Of a stretch of DNA of 5,810 nucleotides, positions 1-5,810 are shown piece after piece. The position numbers were made by a program, and so were the translations under genes. Under the pieces are notes generated by a model. The model was not told the origin of the DNA, made no database searches, and saw nothing but the letters and a program-made list of their open reading frames with translations. This DNA comes from Verrucomicrobiales bacterium. GTDB lineage: Bacteria; Verrucomicrobiota; Verrucomicrobiia; Limisphaerales; UBA9464. The first letter of the stretch is position 1; each line of letters opens with the position of its first letter. The stretch lies in NCBI GenBank assembly GCA_003445095.1, contig DLVS01000360.1, forward strand, positions 1 to 5,810, given 5' to 3'.

Positions 1-1
1 T

Positions 2-286
2 CAGATCGTCGAGACCCCCGGAGCAGCGATTCCGCTACCGGCCGAAGACGTCAAACGTCGCTGGGGCGAACTATTGGCTCAACATCCGGAGCTATTCCAG
101 GTGACCGCCAACCAAATTGCGACCTGGCATATGACTGAGGCCCAAAAATGTTCGGAACTGCAACGTTGGTCGGCGGCGGTCGAACATTGGAATCAAGTGG
201 AACTCCGGCGCGCTTTGACCCCCGAGGAACTTGAGGAGCGCCGACAGGCTCAAGAGCAGACTTCAGCGGCGTTAAGCTCGCATTGA
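2..286 (+). CDS. C-terminal fragment of an unrecognised protein, possibly TPR-like
   Basis: The frame is open from the first complete codon at position 2 to a TGA at 284-286, giving about 94 residues with no plausible start, so the 5' end lies outside the window. I do not recognise the family. The fragment is soluble, with no membrane segment or signal. It is rich in Trp, Gln, Glu and Ala and predicted mostly helical. The stretch containing WSAAVEHWNQVEL resembles one TPR-type helix pair, as in tails that follow WD40 or kinase domains in large planctomycete and verrucomicrobial proteins; that resemblance is by eye only. It ends in a charged helix (LTPEELEERRQAQEQ) followed by a Ser/Ala-rich tail. 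The gap to the following protease gene is 89 bases on the same strand, so co-transcription is possible but unproven. A TTG at 74 could be read as a start, but the upstream frame stays open and protein-like. Confidence 0.6.
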   Translation, partial: QIVETPGAAIPLPAEDVKRRWGELLAQHPELFQVTANQIATWHMTEAQKCSELQRWSAAVEHWNQVELRRALTPEELEERRQAQEQTSAALSSH

Positions 287-295
287 TGGCGCGTT

Positions 296-316
296 GAACC
301 GTGGAGGGGTTCCACG
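296..316. other. Short stem-loop with two alternative pairings upstream of the protease gene
   Basis: CGTGGA (300-305) can pair with TCCACG (311-316) around a 5-base loop. GAACC (296-300) can instead pair with GGTTC (308-312) around a 7-base loop. The two foldings share bases and exclude each other. The element lies in the 89-base gap between the first gene and the protease, about 60 bases before the ATG at 376. No T-run follows, so it is not a normal intrinsic terminator. Both stems are short and could be chance. Confidence 0.25.
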
Positions 317-375
317 ACGATTGGCCCGAGTCGCAATTGACGCCACCCGCCATCAGGCTACCCCTTGCTTGGCTC

Positions 376-1503
376 ATGAAATGGTCGTTCAAGCTGATGC
401 GGCTTTGGGGAATCGATGTGTACATTCACTACACGTTCCTCCTCCTGCTCGCCTTTGTCGGATTCCGCTCTGGAATCCACAAGGGCAACTGGGCCGGGGC
501 TTTGGGAGACGTCGCCTTCTTTTTGAGCCTGTTTGCCTGCGTGTTGCTGCACGAGTATGGCCATGCGTTGGCCGCGCGGAGATACGGCGTCCCCACGCGT
601 GACATCACCTTGCTGCCGATCGGCGGCGTCGCTCGGTTGGAGCGGATGCCTGACAATCCACGCCAAGAGCTGGTGATCGCGATCGCGGGACCGTTGGTCA
701 ATGTGGTCATCGCAGCGGGTCTGGGCGCGGGGTTGATGTTCACTGGCGCCACGGGACTCACGCTGGATCAACTCGCGGGCGCCTCGTTTATGCAGAGCCT
801 CTTGGCAATCAATGTCGGCCTAATCCTTTTCAATATGCTGCCGGCCTTCCCGATGGACGGAGGGCGAGTTTTGCGGGCGGTACTGGCGATGTTTATGGAC
901 CCGGTGCGCGCGACTAACATTGCCGCCACGATCGGCAAAATAATGTCGGTCGGTTTCCTCGTCGCGGCGTTCACGACCTCGAATCCAATCCTGGGACTCA
1001 TCGCAGTTTTTGTCTGGTTGGGCGCTGGTGGAGAGGCGGCCGCAGTCCAGGCCCGTTCGGCGCTCGGTGACGCTCCCGTCGCGCGAGCGATGCTGACTGA
1101 GTTCCAAGTCGTCGCTCCAACTGACCCCCTATCGCGTGCTGCTGAACTGATGATCAGTGGTTCGCAAACCGACTTTCCCGTCGTCGCAGAAGGTCGGGTC
1201 GTTGGTGTCCTCAGCCGAGCCGACCTCTTTGCGGCGTTGGCGCGGGCAGGAGAATTTGCTCCGGTGGAACAGGCGATGAAGACGGACTTCGTTACCCTTC
1301 AGGCGGCTGAATCGCTCGAAGCGGCCCTGCCTGTGCTCTCCGCCTCAGGGTCGCCGTTGGCTCCCGTGGTTGCCCAGGGACGAGTGGTGGGGATTCTGAC
1401 CCTCGAGAACGCCAGCGAATTTATCAGTCTTCAGCGAGCTCGCGCCGCCAATCGGCGCGTCCCCCCGACGATCGCTGCCGCGGCTCCACCCGTTATTCGC
1501 TGA
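376..1503 (+). CDS. Site-2 protease family (M50) zinc metalloprotease with C-terminal CBS domain pair
   Basis: This is a 375-residue intramembrane zinc metalloprotease, expected in the cytoplasmic membrane, where the family cleaves membrane-spanning substrates such as anti-sigma factors. About five or six hydrophobic segments lie between residues 16 and 219. The zinc site HEYGH is at residues 59-63. The LPIGGVARLERMP stretch follows at about 80-92. The second catalytic motif, NMLPAFPMDGG, is at 153-163, with Asp161 the expected third ligand. Two CBS domains follow at about 232-290 and 295-355, then a Pro/Ala-rich tail. CBS pairs usually bind adenine nucleotides, so activity may respond to energy state (inference). 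No PDZ domain is present, which separates it from RseP. The ATG at 376 is chosen because family members typically begin MKWS..kl..i.GIDVyIH; a GTG at 301 in the same frame would add 25 atypical hydrophilic residues. No Shine-Dalgarno site precedes it. The substrate cannot be told. Confidence 0.93.
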   Translation: MKWSFKLMRLWGIDVYIHYTFLLLLAFVGFRSGIHKGNWAGALGDVAFFLSLFACVLLHEYGHALAARRYGVPTRDITLLPIGGVARLERMPDNPRQELVIAIAGPLVNVVIAAGLGAGLMFTGATGLTLDQLAGASFMQSLLAINVGLILFNMLPAFPMDGGRVLRAVLAMFMDPVRATNIAATIGKIMSVGFLVAAFTTSNPILGLIAVFVWLGAGGEAAAVQARSALGDAPVARAMLTEFQVVAPTDPLSRAAELMISGSQTDFPVVAEGRVVGVLSRADLFAALARAGEFAPVEQAMKTDFVTLQAAESLEAALPVLSASGSPLAPVVAQGRVVGILTLENASEFISLQRARAANRRVPPTIAAAAPPVIR

Positions 1504-1632
1504 GCCACTTCCGGGCCAATTCGGGTGCAGCGCAGCTCTCCCGCGATTCGGGGACGCCATTCAAGCCATTCGAGCCTGAGAAGTGTTGGATTGCCACTCG
1601 GACTCCTTTGAATTACCCATCACTAGCCTAAC

Positions 1633-1650
1633 CGCAGGGTTTCTCCTGCG
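1633..1650. other. Stem-loop in the protease-NUDIX intergenic gap
   Basis: CGCAGG (1633-1638) and CCTGCG (1645-1650) form a perfect 6-base-pair GC-rich stem with a 6-base loop, in the 174-base gap after the protease stop and 27 bases before the NUDIX ATG. No run of T follows, so an intrinsic terminator is not supported. It could be a leader structure of the NUDIX transcript or chance. The rest of the gap shows no ORF or promoter I would defend. Confidence 0.3.
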
Positions 1651-1677
1651 AGCCTGACCTCCAATTTAGCTTTGACC

Positions 1678-2217
1678 ATGACCCGGTACTCCTCGAACAA
1701 CCGAGCTCCTCGCCGCGGGCGGGTGAGTGCCGGATTGTTGATGTACCGATGGCAGCGGAGGGGCTTGGAAGTGTTTCTGGCCCGTCCAGGTGGCCCCTGG
1801 TTTCCCCGGCGCGAGCACGATATTTGGACCATTCCCAAAGGCGAAGTCGAACCCGGCGAAGATCTCATCGTGGCGGCCACGCGTGAATTTCAGGAAGAAG
1901 TAGGACTGACGCCCCAAGGACCTTATCTCGAATTGGGCTCCATTCGTCAGCGCGGCGGGAAAACCGTCCACGCCTGGGCTTTCGAGGGGGACTGGGATGC
2001 TTCGCGGCCGATTCAAACCAGTATGGTGGAAATCGAATGGCCGCCTGGAACAGGGACCTGGTCGGTTTGGCCGGAGATTGATCGAGCCGCGTTCTTTGGT
2101 TTGGAGGTTGCGCGAACTCACATGAAGTGCGCGCAACAGCCGTTCCTCGATCGATTAGTGGCCCTCGTCGGTACGGGCCACTCGGTGGAATCGGACCGCC
2201 ACCCGGTGCTCGGCTGA
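1678..2217 (+). CDS. NUDIX family pyrophosphohydrolase (COG4119-like)
   Basis: This is a 179-residue soluble hydrolase with a complete NUDIX box at residues 55-77: Gly55, Glu61, Arg69-Glu70, Glu73-Glu74 and Gly76 match GX5EX7REUXEEXGU exactly, so the metal-binding glutamates are intact. NUDIX enzymes cleave nucleoside diphosphates linked to another group, with Mg2+ or Mn2+. Features around the box, SAGLLMYR (17-24), RPGGPWF, WTIPKGE, TVHAWAFEGD and EIEWPPGTG followed by PEIDRAAFF, fit the predicted NTP pyrophosphohydrolase group that I recall as COG4119. Its true substrate is not settled; diadenosine polyphosphates or nucleotide clean-up are possibilities. The N-terminus has about 16 basic, Ser/Asn-rich residues before the fold. 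I start at ATG 1678; a TTG two codons upstream is possible. No Shine-Dalgarno site is visible. It lies 174 bases after the protease on the same strand and converges with purD, 50 bases between stop codons. Confidence 0.92.
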   Translation: MTRYSSNNRAPRRGRVSAGLLMYRWQRRGLEVFLARPGGPWFPRREHDIWTIPKGEVEPGEDLIVAATREFQEEVGLTPQGPYLELGSIRQRGGKTVHAWAFEGDWDASRPIQTSMVEIEWPPGTGTWSVWPEIDRAAFFGLEVARTHMKCAQQPFLDRLVALVGTGHSVESDRHPVLG

Positions 2218-2267
2218 ACATTAATCATCTGATCGTTCCAGCGCGTCGCAGGCAGCGTCCATCCGCG

Positions 2268-3593
2268 TTAATTAGCGATGACACTAGGGATGGATTTGGT
2301 CGCCTTTAGCGCCTTAGCCGCGATGTCGTGTCGGTAGTGCATTCCTTCAAACCGAATTCCTCGGATGGCGCTGTAGGCCGCGTCGCGCGCTGAAGCCAGT
2401 GTCGGCGCCCACGCCGTGACGCCCAACACTCGGCCCCCGTTCGTGACGAAGCGCCCTTCCAATTCACGTGTTCCCGCGTGGAATACCTTCACGTTGACGA
2501 GTCGATTCGTCGCTTCGAGCCCCTCGATTACCTTTCCCTTCACCACGTCGCCGGGATAGCCCGCGCTGGCCGCCACGACGCACACGCTGGCGTCCGCAGA
2601 CCACTTCAGATCCATCCGGTCCAGATTCCCTTCGACGCTCGCCAGGAGCAATTCGACCAGGTCGTTCTGCAGGCGGGTCAGGTACACTTGGGCCTCGGGA
2701 TCTCCAAAGCGCGCGTTGAATTCGAGAACCTTCGGGCCGGTCGCCGTCAGCATCACGCCTGGATAGAGCAATCCTCGGAAATCGATCCCGTCTGCCGCGC
2801 ATCCGCGCAGCCACGGATCCAAAACCTGATGCCCGACACTAGCGAGTTGGGCATCGGACAGAAACGGAGCAGGCGAATACGTGCCCATTCCTCCGGTATT
2901 CAAGCCTTGGTCACCATCCAAGGCCCGTTTGTGATCTTGGGCCGTAGGAAACAATTTCGCCGTGCGTCCGTCGCACAGCGCATGCAAGGAGATTTCCATG
3001 CCTTCGAGCAGCTCTTGCACGACGATGCTTGAACCCGCGGCGCCGAATGCGTGGCCGACCAAGATTTCATCGACCGCTCGATGCGCTTCCGCGCGGCTCG
3101 TGGCTAAAAGCACGCCTTTCCCCAAAGCCAGACCATCGGCCTTTACCGCACAGCGTCCCTCCAATTCGTCGCAGAATCGCTTCGCAGCGTCGGGCGCGGA
3201 AAAGACTCCCGACCGCGCGGTCGGAATTCCGTGACGGGTCATGAACTCTTGTGAGAAAGCCTTGGACGCCTCGAATTGGGCAGCTTTTTGATTGGGGCCC
3301 CAAATTTTTAGGCCGGCTGCTTGGAATACGTCCACTACCCCGAGGGCCAGCGGATTGTCCGGGCCCACGACCGTCAAATCCGGTCGGCGTTCCTTCGCCC
3401 AGTCGCGCAGGGTCGTTACGTCGTCGGCCGGGAGCGGGACGTTTTCAACCCGGCGGCCCGAAATCCTCAGCCGTTCCTCGGCGGTGCCGCCATTGCCCGG
3501 GGCCACCCACAGGGTGGTGACCAGCGGCGATTGCGCGAGCTTCCACACCAAGGCGTGTTCGCGGCCACCCGATCCCAGTACCAACAGCTTCAT
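2268..3593 (-). CDS. purD: Phosphoribosylamine--glycine ligase (GAR synthetase)
   Basis: PurD makes glycinamide ribonucleotide from 5-phosphoribosylamine, glycine and ATP, the second step of de novo purine synthesis, in the cytoplasm. The 441 residues are close to the usual 420-430, with a slightly longer C-terminus. The N-domain begins MKLLVLGSGGREHAL (1-15) and carries VGPDNPLALG (76-85). The ATP-grasp domain shows KADGLALGKGV (151-161), QELLEGMEISLHAL (193-206), DHKRALDGDQGLNTGGMG (220-237), GLLYPGVMLT (274-283) and EFNARFGDPEAQ (291-302), the last containing the metal-binding Glu and Asn. The C-domain ends with the typical FEGMHYRHDIAAKAL. All hallmark motifs are present, so it should be active. 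The ATG at 3593 places the conserved MKLLVLG at the N-terminus; a TTG at 3608 in the same frame would add five residues and has no better ribosome site. No other pur gene is in the window, and no purine riboswitch is seen upstream. Confidence 0.97.
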   Translation of the reverse strand: MKLLVLGSGGREHALVWKLAQSPLVTTLWVAPGNGGTAEERLRISGRRVENVPLPADDVTTLRDWAKERRPDLTVVGPDNPLALGVVDVFQAAGLKIWGPNQKAAQFEASKAFSQEFMTRHGIPTARSGVFSAPDAAKRFCDELEGRCAVKADGLALGKGVLLATSRAEAHRAVDEILVGHAFGAAGSSIVVQELLEGMEISLHALCDGRTAKLFPTAQDHKRALDGDQGLNTGGMGTYSPAPFLSDAQLASVGHQVLDPWLRGCAADGIDFRGLLYPGVMLTATGPKVLEFNARFGDPEAQVYLTRLQNDLVELLLASVEGNLDRMDLKWSADASVCVVAASAGYPGDVVKGKVIEGLEATNRLVNVKVFHAGTRELEGRFVTNGGRVLGVTAWAPTLASARDAAYSAIRGIRFEGMHYRHDIAAKALKATKSIPSVIAN

Positions 3594-3711
3594 GAGGCGG
3601 AGAGTCAATCAGCGGGCGCGCTCTCGGAGCAACCGATTCCGTCGCGGACCGCAACGCCGACAGGGCTACATCCGACTCGATTTAGCCAGTCCGGGAGCGG
3701 GTAAATGAAGG
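3594..3711. other. purD upstream region, no gene seen
   Basis: These 118 bases separate the small minus-strand ORF stop from the purD ATG. I see no ORF worth calling, no Shine-Dalgarno site before the purD ATG, no clear -35/-10 pair and no recognisable riboswitch. Only short GC-rich self-complementary stretches are present. The spacing permits either a separate purD promoter or read-through from the small ORF. Confidence 0.4.
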
Positions 3712-3900
3712 TTATGAGTGCTGAGGTTCGGGGCGACGAGTGAATAGCTTCAGGCCGTAGCGCAGGTTCGAGCGATGGTGTTCGACCCAGTCCACCACAT
3801 CCGCCAACCCAAGGGCCAACCAGCTCAAGTGTTCCGCCAGATCGCTTCTACCCCGCTTCATCCCGCAGGCTTGATGCCGCTTATTCAACGCTGAAGTCAT
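3712..3900 (-). CDS. Small hypothetical protein, 62 residues
   Basis: A 62-codon frame starts at an ATG (3900-3898) and ends with TAA at 3712-3714. I do not recognise the protein. It has a basic N-terminus (MTSALNKRHQACGMKRGR), a central stretch LAEHLSWLALGLADVVDWV (about residues 21-39) that could form an amphipathic or weakly membrane-associated helix, and a basic C-terminus (RSNLRYGLKLFTRRPEPQHS). By hand count roughly two thirds of third codon positions are G or C, as expected for a coding frame here. GAGGA lies 8 bases before the ATG, the best ribosome site in the window, which supports this start over a TTG at 3975 in the same open frame. It is on the same strand as purD, 118 bases upstream of it, and divergent from the exported-protein gene. 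It could be a real small gene or chance; the ribosome site and codon use tip me slightly to real. Confidence 0.45.
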   Translation of the reverse strand: MTSALNKRHQACGMKRGRSDLAEHLSWLALGLADVVDWVEHHRSNLRYGLKLFTRRPEPQHS

Positions 3901-3908
3901 CGTTACCG

Positions 3909-3913
3909 TCCTC
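3909..3913 (-). promoter_or_regulatory. Shine-Dalgarno site GAGGA of the small ORF
   Basis: On the minus strand GAGGA is followed by 8 bases and then the ATG at 3900, a normal distance for an anti-SD interaction. None of the four larger genes with a visible start has such a site, which makes this one informative for choosing the start of the small ORF. Confidence 0.5.
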
Positions 3914-3940
3914 GATACGAAAAAGTTCCCAAGAATCCGA

Positions 3941-3987
3941 AACCGATGATTGTGCTGTGGGTCTTTGGAACGCAATCATCCACGGTT
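3941..3987. other. Interrupted inverted repeat (possible operator or leader hairpin)
   Basis: The left arm AACCGATGATTG (3941-3952) pairs with CAATCAT (3973-3979) and CGGTT (3983-3987), leaving a 3-base bulge at 3980-3982. All 12 pairs are Watson-Crick. A G-T and a G-C pair (3953/3972 and 3954/3971) extend the stem inward, leaving a 16-base loop. It lies in the 212-base region between the divergent small ORF (-) and the exported-protein gene (+), 40 bases before the small ORF's ATG. As RNA it could fold on either strand; as DNA it could be a dyad for a regulator. No T-tract directly follows either side, so a terminator is less likely. Confidence 0.45.
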
Positions 3988-4054
3988 CCTTCAACATGTT
4001 CGGTGATCGCTCCGAAGACGGGTGTCGTCGCGAGCATCGCCGAGGGAATCGTAG

Positions 4055-4107
4055 CCGGTGCCATCGATTTGATTACATCTGAAATAGTGTACCGGCGATC
4101 TATCGAT
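4055..4107. repeat. Imperfect direct repeat upstream of the exported-protein gene
   Basis: CCGGTGCCATCGAT (4055-4068) and CCGGCGATCTATCGAT (4092-4107) share CCGG near the left and ATCGAT at the right end. The second copy contains the palindrome TATCGATA (4101-4108) and ends 5 bases before the ATG at 4113. This is where a promoter or operator would lie, but I see no convincing -35/-10 pair. The similarity is short and could be chance. Confidence 0.2.
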
Positions 4108-4112
4108 AACTC

Positions 4113-5810
4113 ATGAAGACATCGTTTACAGTCATTGCGGCGTTAGCCGTAACCTCTCAATCCTTGGATATGCGGGCGGCGGACCCTGGTCCACCGGAAG
4201 CCAATGGCTTGGCACCAGCCTCGGAAACATTTTACGTCAACACGTCGCCCAACCTAAACAACGGCAGCACCGAAAGCTTGGGTGTCGCCATTGCCCAGAA
4301 CGGCAACGTTCTCGTGGGATGGGAAGATGACGGCGACGGGCTTTCGGACCTGGAAGCGGTCTGGACGTTGTATGGGCCGGCCGGGGAGTCGCTGACTCCT
4401 GAAACCCTCATTACGTCGATCGATCCGGCGTTTGCAGGACAATCGGTGACCACGAAGTTTTTGGCGTATTTTCGAGCCAATGGAACCCCGGTGTCCGGCT
4501 GGACTTCCTGGGGGCCGAAGATCAAGGCCAACTTATTTGGTCAAGGTCTTGGAATGGGTGCCGTCTCATTTGCTTTGGCCAATGAGGTGGTGGAATTCAC
4601 CGACGTTCAGCATTACGTCCTGAATGACGAAGGAGTTCTTGAAGGTGAAGATTTCCCTTCGGTCCAACTGCTGACCGATGCAGGAGCCCCGGTGCGGATT
4701 CTGGCCGGCGTGGCGACACCCTATGCCCAGCGGCCGGGCGCTATTCGGATCGGCGACTGGGATTTCCTGAGTAATGGAAACGTCGTTATCGTCGGGGAAA
4801 GTCGGCAGGAAGATGACTTGGTGACTGTCTATGGGGGAGAAGCGCCTGGACGACATCCGATCGTCCGGGTGCTGAGTTCAACGGGGGCCGAGATCAAAGC
4901 GGAGCAATTGGCCAGCGCGACCCCGACCGCCGGCGAGATGTGGCACGGAGTAGGAGTCACTCAGGGTGGCTTCGGTGTTCGTTTCGCCAGCGGTGGGCGC
5001 GGGACGGTGCGACTGTTTGACAACGCCGGCTTGCCGTTGTCCACCAACATCGACTTGGGAACCCTCGCCGGCACCGAAATCATGGCGCAGGGCGGTCGCG
5101 GCGACGGCGTTGGATTCCACGGGAACGGCAAGGATGCCTATGCGGCCGTCGCTCGCGGGGCGAACGGTGAAGGAGCGCCGGAAGTATGGGTAACCGTCTT
5201 GAATGCGGATGGAAGCCTTCGTTGGGCGAAGGCGGTTAATGACGACATCGAATTGTCCGCTCCCGGTGGAAGTTGCGACGTGGGGATTGATTCCTCCGGT
5301 CGAGTTGTCGTGGTGTACGCCGGAGTGGTGGGGGAAAACGCGAGTGCGATTCTGGGTCGATTGTTCGGCGCTGATGGCGTGCCGCTGGGAGGAACCTTCT
5401 ATGTGAGCGAGAAAGAGATTCCCAGCGCCTCGACTCCAGCCGCTGACGGTCCGCGCGTCGCGTTCCGCGGGAATTCGGTTGCGGTCATTTGGGAAAGCCT
5501 CAATGGCGGCTCCGAGAATATTACGGTAGGAGGTCGCTTGTTTTCCGTCAGCGCAATCGGCGGCCTGGATTCCGTGGGCTTGGCGCGAATTGTTCCTGAT
5601 AAACTGATCTACAAGACCGAAGCGGATAATCTGAACAACTGGGAGCCGTATGCCAGCGTGTTGGGAACGAGCACCTTTTTGGTCGAGGCCAATACGTTCG
5701 CTTCGATTCCCGAGGCGACTCAACGTTTTGCTCTAGCGTTCCAGCCCACCGGTGGTGGCAACGGCGCGCTCGGCGATGTTTTCTTTGCTGACAACGGCGT
5801 GCCGTATCAG
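4113..5810 (+). CDS. Large predicted exported protein with beta-propeller-like repeats, 3' end outside window
   Basis: The frame is open for 566 codons to the window end with no stop, so the C-terminus is missing. An in-frame TAA at 4107-4109 sits one codon before the ATG, so translation cannot begin further upstream. The start resembles a Sec signal: Lys2, a modest hydrophobic core SFTVIAALAV (4-13) and a possible cleavage after Ala22 or Ala23 (MRAADP). The rest is Gly, Val, Asp and Asn-rich, with one Cys (388), and looks beta-stranded. A recurring strand pattern occurs as GNVLVGWE (64-71), GNVVIVGES (222-230), GRVVVVYAG (396-404) and SVAVIWES (455-462). A second pattern, hydrophobic strand then turn, occurs at RLFDNAGLPL (300-309), TVLNADGSL (361-369) and RLFGADGVPLGG (416-427). 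Together these suggest irregular propeller-type blades. DDGDGLSDLE (72-81) resembles a thrombospondin type 3 or dockerin calcium loop. No catalytic motif is recognised. No Shine-Dalgarno site precedes the ATG. Function is unknown; an extracellular binding or surface role is a guess. Confidence 0.82.
   Translation, partial: MKTSFTVIAALAVTSQSLDMRAADPGPPEANGLAPASETFYVNTSPNLNNGSTESLGVAIAQNGNVLVGWEDDGDGLSDLEAVWTLYGPAGESLTPETLITSIDPAFAGQSVTTKFLAYFRANGTPVSGWTSWGPKIKANLFGQGLGMGAVSFALANEVVEFTDVQHYVLNDEGVLEGEDFPSVQLLTDAGAPVRILAGVATPYAQRPGAIRIGDWDFLSNGNVVIVGESRQEDDLVTVYGGEAPGRHPIVRVLSSTGAEIKAEQLASATPTAGEMWHGVGVTQGGFGVRFASGGRGTVRLFDNAGLPLSTNIDLGTLAGTEIMAQGGRGDGVGFHGNGKDAYAAVARGANGEGAPEVWVTVLNADGSLRWAKAVNDDIELSAPGGSCDVGIDSSGRVVVVYAGVVGENASAILGRLFGADGVPLGGTFYVSEKEIPSASTPAADGPRVAFRGNSVAVIWESLNGGSENITVGGRLFSVSAIGGLDSVGLARIVPDKLIYKTEADNLNNWEPYASVLGTSTFLVEANTFASIPEATQRFALAFQPTGGGNGALGDVFFADNGVPYQ

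Noticed and set aside
301..375. GTG start at 301 for the protease
   Set aside because: It would add 25 hydrophilic, atypical residues before the conserved MKWS...GIDVYIH start of the family. The GGAGGGG run lies inside this extension and serves no suitable start.
1559..1657. Short direct repeats such as CGAGCCTGA at 1571 and 1649
   Set aside because: Nine-base repeats in a 174-base gap without regular spacing or further copies are not enough to support an array or attachment site.
2218..2267. Terminator between the convergent NUDIX and purD genes
   Set aside because: I looked for a GC-rich stem followed by a T-run on both strands in these 50 bases and found only weak TTAAT/ATTAA and CGCG matches.
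2478..3032. Plus-strand open frame of 184 codons within purD
   Set aside because: It is antisense to conserved ATP-grasp motifs of purD and its product resembles nothing known; a shadow frame in GC-rich DNA.
3993..4000. Palindrome AACATGTT
   Set aside because: It is only 8 bases and does not extend; chance occurrence is likely.
4069..4107. Sigma-70-type promoter with TTGATT at 4069-4074
   Set aside because: No -10-like hexamer lies 16-18 bases downstream; the only AT-rich candidate, TATCGA at 4101, is 26 bases away.
4878..5723. Minus-strand open frame of 281 codons
   Set aside because: It lies wholly antisense to the 566-codon exported-protein frame, which has a signal peptide and coherent repeats. 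The antisense product has no recognisable motif and looks like a codon-bias shadow.

Overview
The window holds five protein-coding regions that I can support (two cut by the window edges), one probable small gene, and several short intergenic inverted repeats. The DNA is moderately GC-rich and the coding frames favour G or C at third positions. Nothing identifies the organism directly. A large, low-complexity, beta-rich exported protein beside housekeeping genes, general absence of Shine-Dalgarno sites, and an uncommon NUDIX subfamily fit a Verrucomicrobiota or Planctomycetota-type bacterium. That placement is an inference with modest confidence.

Layout, left to right. The C-terminal end of an unrecognised protein (2-286, +) is followed after 89 bases by a membrane-embedded site-2 metalloprotease with a C-terminal pair of CBS domains (376-1503, +). 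After a 174-base gap comes a NUDIX hydrolase (1678-2217, +). It converges on purD (2268-3593, -), the second enzyme of de novo purine synthesis, with only 50 bases between the two stop codons. Upstream of purD on the same strand is a 62-residue ORF with the only clear Shine-Dalgarno site in the window (3712-3900, -). A 212-base divergent intergenic region follows, with a strong interrupted inverted repeat at 3941-3987. The last 1.7 kb (4113-5810, +) is the N-terminal 566 codons of a predicted exported protein with irregular beta-propeller-like repeats and a calcium-loop-like motif; it runs off the window without a stop.

No mobile element, CRISPR array, tRNA, rRNA or convincing rho-independent terminator is visible. 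Working links between genes are tentative. The CBS protease, the NUDIX hydrolase and purD all touch adenine nucleotide metabolism or sensing, but spacing and orientation do not prove a shared operon. The least explained parts are the exported protein and the small ORF with its structured upstream region.
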